Origin: Euryarchaeota archaeon UBA124
GTDB taxonomy: Archaea > Thermoplasmatota > Poseidoniia > Poseidoniales > Poseidoniaceae
NCBI GenBank assembly: GCA_002502215.1
Contig: DAPT01000106.1
Coordinates: 1-10,496, forward strand
DNA length: 10,496 nucleotides
Reading direction: 5' to 3'
Notes under the pieces: model-generated
What the model saw: only the letters and a program-made list of their open reading frames with translations
Told to the model about the DNA's origin: nothing
Databases searched by the model: none
In this document: piece after piece, positions 7,756 to 10,496 of the stretch
Layout: every line of letters begins with the position of its first letter
Position numbering within the stretch: position 1 is the first letter of the stretch
Translations under genes and position numbers: made by a program

Positions 7756-7929
7756 TTACGCAATCTTTGCGACCGTCATGCCGATGATAAGCATTCCCAA
7801 ACCAACACCTATGAGGAAGATGCACAAGGGATTGACATGGCGGGAAAGGCATCCGGGCTTCTTGCAGATACGCCTGAACCGGATGAAGATCCATACATCC
7901 CTGAAGGGTCTGTTGAAGAAGTCATCCAC
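7756..7929 (-). CDS. possible small membrane peptide, antisense to the start of the SprT-like gene
   Basis: A 57-residue frame from a GTG at 7929, directly after an in-frame stop, to a TAA at 7756-7758. The N-terminal half is basic and aromatic with two cysteines (ICKKPGC), and the C-terminal half is a clean glycine-rich membrane helix, CIFLIGVGLGMLIIGMTVAK. It ends ten bases before tRNA-Ala on the same strand, so it may be the first gene of a tRNA transcript. Against it: GTG start, no ribosome site seen, and 93 bases overlap the 5' end of the SprT-like gene on the other strand. The helix itself lies mostly in the otherwise unassigned gap 7746-7836, which is why I list it. Could be chance. 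Confidence 0.35.
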   Translation of the reverse strand: MDDFFNRPFRDVWIFIRFRRICKKPGCLSRHVNPLCIFLIGVGLGMLIIGMTVAKIA

Positions 7930-8391
7930 ACGCTTTCAGGCGTTCTTGATGCGGTGTTTCGCCCCTGGGTTGCTGACAGGTTCTCTTTGGAGTGGCTTGA
8001 GGTCACAGACGACCGACTTGGCATGACACGTTTTGATGAGGGGAGCAATGAACTGGTTCGAAGAAGAAAACTCCGACTCGATCCCGGTCCAATTACCATC
8101 GGACTGCATCCTGCACTTCTCCAAGACGAAGCCTTGTACAAGCACACCTTTGTCCACGAGTTGCTCCACGCAGCTGGATTGACAATTCACTCCAAGCAAC
8201 ACGACAAACTCGTCTCGCAAATTGCTCCCGCTCCCTCACTGAAGGAATCCCCGCTGCTTCAGAGAATGCGAGATGCAGTGCTTGGTAACCAAACAGTCCA
8301 ATCGTGGACTTGTGGCCATTGTGGCTTTGAATGGAAGCGACGAACGGTGCGTAAACCTCGCCGATGTGTGAAGTGTGCTCGACCGCTGTAA
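7837..8391 (+). CDS. SprT-like zinc metallopeptidase with C-terminal zinc ribbon
   Basis: A complete 184-residue protein. Residues 25-130 look like a SprT-type metallopeptidase domain. The zinc site is HELLH (107-111: H107, E108 catalytic, H111), with His122 in a following QHDKL segment as the probable third ligand. The C-terminus carries a zinc ribbon, CGHC (159-162) and CVKC (177-180), in a basic setting (WKRRTVRKPRR) that could bind nucleic acid. Eukaryotic Spartan (SPRTN) and bacterial SprT are in this superfamily; SPRTN degrades DNA-protein crosslinks. A similar DNA-repair role here is inference only. The N-terminal 24 residues are acidic and probably disordered. The start at ATG 7837 follows a 91-base gap after tRNA-Ala. 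It lies 43 bases before tRNA-Arg and outside the integrated element, so it is probably a host gene. Domain call firm, substrate unknown. Confidence 0.88.
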   Translation: MAGKASGLLADTPEPDEDPYIPEGSVEEVIHTLSGVLDAVFRPWVADRFSLEWLEVTDDRLGMTRFDEGSNELVRRRKLRLDPGPITIGLHPALLQDEALYKHTFVHELLHAAGLTIHSKQHDKLVSQIAPAPSLKESPLLQRMRDAVLGNQTVQSWTCGHCGFEWKRRTVRKPRRCVKCARPL

Positions 8392-8434
8392 TCAATTGTA
8401 ACCTTCTTGAAGAGTGAGCCTCCGCATTGAACAA

Positions 8435-8508
8435 GGACGTATAGTGTAGTCTGGATATCACTTTGGCCTTCTAAGCCGAAAACCCGGGTTCGAATCCTGG
8501 TACGTCCG
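8435..8508 (+). tRNA. tRNA-Arg(TCT), attachment site of the integrated element
   Basis: A 74-base cloverleaf: acceptor GGACGTA/TACGTCC, D stem GTGT/TCAC (three Watson-Crick pairs and one T-T mismatch at the end), anticodon stem TTGGC/GCCGA with loop CTTCTAA (anticodon TCT, reads AGA), a four-base variable loop, and T stem CCGGG/CCTGG with loop TTCGAAT. Discriminator G73; CCA not encoded; no intron. The gene is intact although an element has integrated at its 3' end, as is normal when the element restores the tRNA end. The integrase gene runs antisense through its 3' half from 8471. Confidence 0.97.
8471..8508. other. probable attL core: anticodon loop to 3' end of tRNA-Arg
   Basis: The 3' half of tRNA-Arg, from the anticodon loop to G73, is the usual crossover region for tyrosine integrases that use tRNA genes. 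It directly abuts the recombinase gene, and its reverse complement is the last part of that gene. The other copy (attR) should be a direct repeat of this stretch further right, beyond the window. The exact extent of the core cannot be set without that second copy. Confidence 0.7.
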
Positions 8509-9613
8509 CTCCCCATTTGAAGTCCGTACCCCGCGAATGGGGTACGAGGGACTTGTGGTGATTTGGAGTCCGAACCTTCCTGAATCGGTCAAGCCATTCT
8601 GGTTGTGCCGTGCCATCTGTCGTGTTCATGGTTGCACGAACATGTGCTGCTTCCCATGCTTTCCTGAAGGAGGGTGTCACGACCAGCTCGGAATAGTGTT
8701 CCTCGATGGTCGCTACAGTATCCCCGAGGATTCGAGATACATCTTCATAGGTTGATCCACTATTGAGAAATCGCATAGCGAGGGTATGCCGATAACTGTG
8801 GGACGAATATTTTCGAATGCCTCCTTTGTAATACGGGGCTGCACCATTTCTGACTTTGATCAACCATTCGTAGACTGTCTTGTCGCTGATATGTGGTAAA
8901 ATCTCTTTGGTTGTGCCCGAATGCCCTGCAATGGTTTCAGGAAAGAGGTATGTGGTGTCATGACCTTCATCTTCCAACATGCGTTTGAAGTTCTTGAAAA
9001 CATGAAGGAAGCGCGGTTCAATGAATGAAAAGCAGCGCTTAGCGTTCTTATCGGCTGAAAATTGAATGATCCCCTCATCCAAATCGATGTACTCCCATTT
9101 GAACATAGACGAATCTTTCCTTCGAGGTGCGATATGGTAGTGTAGGAAGTGGAGAGTTGCGAGTTTCAAGGTCTTTGGGTCCTGAGCTAAATCGAGTGCA
9201 TGCTGGTGCATGGCTTCAGTTTCTTCGAGATTCCAATACCTGATATCCTTCACTTCTTTCTTTTCCTTCCACATTTGCACAAACGCCAGAGTTTCATTCA
9301 ACTGCATTGCCTTAAGCATTTGAACCAAGGCTTCCTTTCGTTTTCTGATGCTGCCTTCGGTAAGTGGGTTCCCGCTTCTCGTCTGTCCAGCTCGGTATCG
9401 CTCGACGAGTTCCAGCCAGTCCGTGTCTTGGATCGTTTCAGCGCTCATCACGCCCATATCCATGAAATCACAGGCCACCCAAAGGGAAACTCTGCGATCA
9501 TTCTTTTTTGTTGATTTCCGATGATTTCGCAGTTCTCCGAAGTGGATGCTTGCATCTCTCGCTCTTGCCCAATCTTCGGTTAACTCGTGCTCGTGGTACT
9601 GTTTATTGCCCAT
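8471..9613 (-). CDS. tyrosine recombinase/integrase ending inside tRNA-Arg
   Basis: A site-specific tyrosine recombinase, 380 residues from the ATG at 9613; a TTG at 9676 gives 401 residues and overlaps the upstream gene by four bases. In the 401-residue numbering, residues 60-150 form a SAM-like core-binding domain and 165-345 the catalytic domain. Active-site residues: Arg185 (nine before Trp194, as in the family), Lys210, His293 and Arg296 (HSYR), and nucleophile Tyr328 (EEHYSE). The second histidine, normally in an LGH motif nine residues before the tyrosine, is Asp319 here (LGD). The last 12 codons, ADVPGFEPGFSA, are read from the antisense of the tRNA-Arg T arm and anticodon arm, and the stop TAG is the complement of CTA in the anticodon loop. 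The enzyme most likely integrates and excises the element to its right. The gene is whole, not split as in SSV-type integration. Activity is plausible but untested because of Asp319. Confidence 0.93.
   Translation of the reverse strand: MGNKQYHEHELTEDWARARDASIHFGELRNHRKSTKKNDRRVSLWVACDFMDMGVMSAETIQDTDWLELVERYRAGQTRSGNPLTEGSIRKRKEALVQMLKAMQLNETLAFVQMWKEKKEVKDIRYWNLEETEAMHQHALDLAQDPKTLKLATLHFLHYHIAPRRKDSSMFKWEYIDLDEGIIQFSADKNAKRCFSFIEPRFLHVFKNFKRMLEDEGHDTTYLFPETIAGHSGTTKEILPHISDKTVYEWLIKVRNGAAPYYKGGIRKYSSHSYRHTLAMRFLNSGSTYEDVSRILGDTVATIEEHYSELVVTPSFRKAWEAAHVRATMNTTDGTAQPEWLDRFRKVRTPNHHKSLVPHSRGTDFKWGADVPGFEPGFSA
8515..8576. repeat. 16-base imperfect direct repeat next to attL
   Basis: ATTTGAAGTCCGTACC (8515-8530) and ATTTGGAGTCCGAACC (8561-8576) match at 14 of 16 positions and lie 46 bases apart. 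They are within the 3' end of the integrase gene, just outside the tRNA. Since 46 is not a multiple of three, the copies are read in different frames, so the likeness is at the DNA level. Position and direct orientation suit arm-type binding sites of a tyrosine recombinase or a directionality factor. The function is inferred. Confidence 0.5.
8520..8554. repeat. long inverted repeat near attL
   Basis: CGTACCCC (8525-8532) and GGGGTACG (8539-8546) pair perfectly around a six-base loop. An outer arm AAGTC (8520-8524) pairs with GACTT (8550-8554), with a three-base bulge (8547-8549) on one side, giving 13 pairs in total. It is coding sequence of the integrase 3' end (the VPHSRGTDF region) and overlaps the first copy of the direct repeat. 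It could be a protein-binding site of the att region, a hairpin in the integrase mRNA, or a stop signal for read-through from the tRNA. Confidence 0.5.
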
Positions 9614-9672
9614 GTCAGGAAATACCCCGTCAGCCGTTTGAACCCTTCGGCTAGAGTATGCTTCTGGAAGTA

Positions 9673-10496
9673 TCAAAGTTTACGTAATCTGACGATATAT
9701 TCGAAATTCATAGACTCTGAAACTTCACCCGCACCATCTGCTACACCATCGTTGGAACTTCTTATTGGCTGTTTTTTCTTGATTACATTTCTCTCAATTA
9801 TTTTGCCAATCAATTTGAAACCATTTTTCTCAAATGCCCATTTTGTAAACAGGTCCAAACGAAGCCGTTTATTTCCCGCACCTTTCCATGATCGGTTGCC
9901 AACAACATAACACACAATTCCACCTTTGTTCATCATTGCTGCTACATTGTTGATTGACTCCAGATACTCAAACAAAAAGGCCTTGTTCTTTTTCCGAATT
10001 TCAGATGGCATCAATTCCAGTGTTCGATCTGTTGTGCGATGACCAAATTTTTCCGGTAACTCCTTAGGAATGGTGCCTCCTAACATTTCTCTCCCCAATG
10101 CCCCATCAGGTCTTTTGTCTAAACCAAGGCCATTATTTGCAAACCATGTGAATTGTTCGTAAGCAACAGTCGTTTTTGAGTCTCCATATGGTGGAGAGGT
10201 TACAACTAAATCTATTTTAATTGCATCACTAGGGAACTCCGAATTAGTTGAGCTGTTGAACAAATGGACAATAGGGAGGAAATTCGATTCGGGGATGCAC
10301 TGTTCAAACTTTTTTAATGAATCAAGAATCAAGTCTAACCGTTCTGTGAAATGGGGGAAGACGGGTGTGTATCCTTGATTTTGTTTGAAATTTCTCCATC
10401 CCTTTTTTCGGTACTTTTTGGTTTCCTTTGGCCTTTGGTACGACAATTTCCTCAATAATTCTCCAACAGCAGAGGTTGCGTTCGTTTCTGAGTTCA
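9673..10496 (-). CDS. DNA methyltransferase, TSPPY class, N-terminus beyond the right edge
   Basis: The frame is open to the window edge, so the N-terminus is missing; 273 residues are visible. A TTG at 10455 is not a credible start, because 13 more codons are open before it. The catalytic motif IV, DLVVTSPPYGDSKTTVAYEQF in shortened form TSPPYGDSKTT, lies at about visible residues 99-109. Serine before PPY suggests an N4-cytosine methyltransferase (an N6-adenine enzyme is less likely). KGGIVCYVVGNRSW (191-204) and a following basic region fit the later strands of the Rossmann-like fold. No FxGxG (motif I, AdoMet site) is seen in the visible part, so it must be upstream, in an order with motif I before motif IV. 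The end overlaps the upstream TTG start option of the integrase by four bases. Five sampled lines give about 38% G+C, lower than the MMPL gene, which fits foreign origin. It may be a restriction-modification partner or an orphan. Confidence 0.85.
   Translation of the reverse strand, partial: NSETNATSAVGELLRKLSYQRPKETKKYRKKGWRNFKQNQGYTPVFPHFTERLDLILDSLKKFEQCIPESNFLPIVHLFNSSTNSEFPSDAIKIDLVVTSPPYGDSKTTVAYEQFTWFANNGLGLDKRPDGALGREMLGGTIPKELPEKFGHRTTDRTLELMPSEIRKKNKAFLFEYLESINNVAAMMNKGGIVCYVVGNRSWKGAGNKRLRLDLFTKWAFEKNGFKLIGKIIERNVIKKKQPIRSSNDGVADGAGEVSESMNFEYIVRLRKL

Noticed and set aside
7565..8026. A plus-strand reading frame of about 153 codons crossing the end of the membrane protein gene, tRNA-Ala and the start of the SprT-like gene.
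   Set aside because: It is out of frame with both well-supported genes and reads through the antisense of a tRNA; the peptide is of mixed, non-domain composition.
8259..8516. A minus-strand frame ahead of and through tRNA-Arg that begins with an arginine-rich TRIRTRVFGLEGQ peptide.
   Set aside because: This is the tRNA 3' half read in another frame than the integrase; such peptides are common mis-annotations over tRNA genes.
9632..9656. The minus strand here reads CTAGCCGAAGGGTTCAAACG, resembling the anticodon-to-T-loop part of tRNA-Arg, and AGCCG/CGGCT form an inverted repeat, as if a second att or tRNA remnant.
   Set aside because: The match to the tRNA needs a gap of about six or seven bases and has other mismatches, and no cloverleaf can be drawn. 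It is most likely chance.
1..10496. Search by eye for CRISPR arrays, insertion sequences with terminal inverted repeats, rRNA and riboswitches.
   Set aside because: No regularly spaced repeats, transposase genes, rRNA stretches or recognisable riboswitch cores were seen.

Overview
The window looks like an archaeal chromosome segment, most probably a Thermoplasmata-type euryarchaeon such as a marine Group II (Poseidoniales) lineage. The evidence is two tRNA genes of archaeal character without encoded CCA, short intergenic gaps, the lack of convincing Shine-Dalgarno sequences before most starts, and a TATA-like element about 25 bases ahead of one start, as expected for leaderless mRNAs. The assignment to a lineage is inference; the domain is reasonably supported.

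Left part (1-3663). A PrsW-like intramembrane protease gene on the minus strand runs off the left edge. A small two-helix membrane protein is read away from it on the plus strand. Its end overlaps the end of a minus-strand gene for an ALDH4A1-type L-glutamate gamma-semialdehyde (P5C) dehydrogenase. That gene follows a methionine sulfoxide reductase A gene on the same strand.

Middle part (3664-7745). Three plus-strand genes follow one another: an unrecognised soluble acidic protein, a complete 12-helix RND/MMPL-family transporter, and an unrecognised protein with about eight membrane helices. The last two are 21 bases apart and may work together. The end of the third overlaps a minus-strand tRNA-Ala(GGC) gene. 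Just upstream of that tRNA is a possible 57-residue membrane peptide gene, antisense to the start of the next gene.

Right part (7746-10496). A plus-strand SprT-like zinc metallopeptidase with a C-terminal zinc ribbon is followed by tRNA-Arg(TCT). This tRNA is the attachment site of an integrated element. A tyrosine recombinase gene on the minus strand reads into the 3' half of the tRNA gene, takes its last 12 codons from it, and stops inside the anticodon loop. Next to this junction are a 16-base imperfect direct repeat and a long inverted repeat, candidates for integrase arm sites or a structured element. A DNA methyltransferase of the TSPPY class, in visibly AT-richer DNA, overlaps the integrase start and runs off the right edge. 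The element therefore continues to the right; its far attachment site, and any restriction partner of the methyltransferase, lie outside the window.
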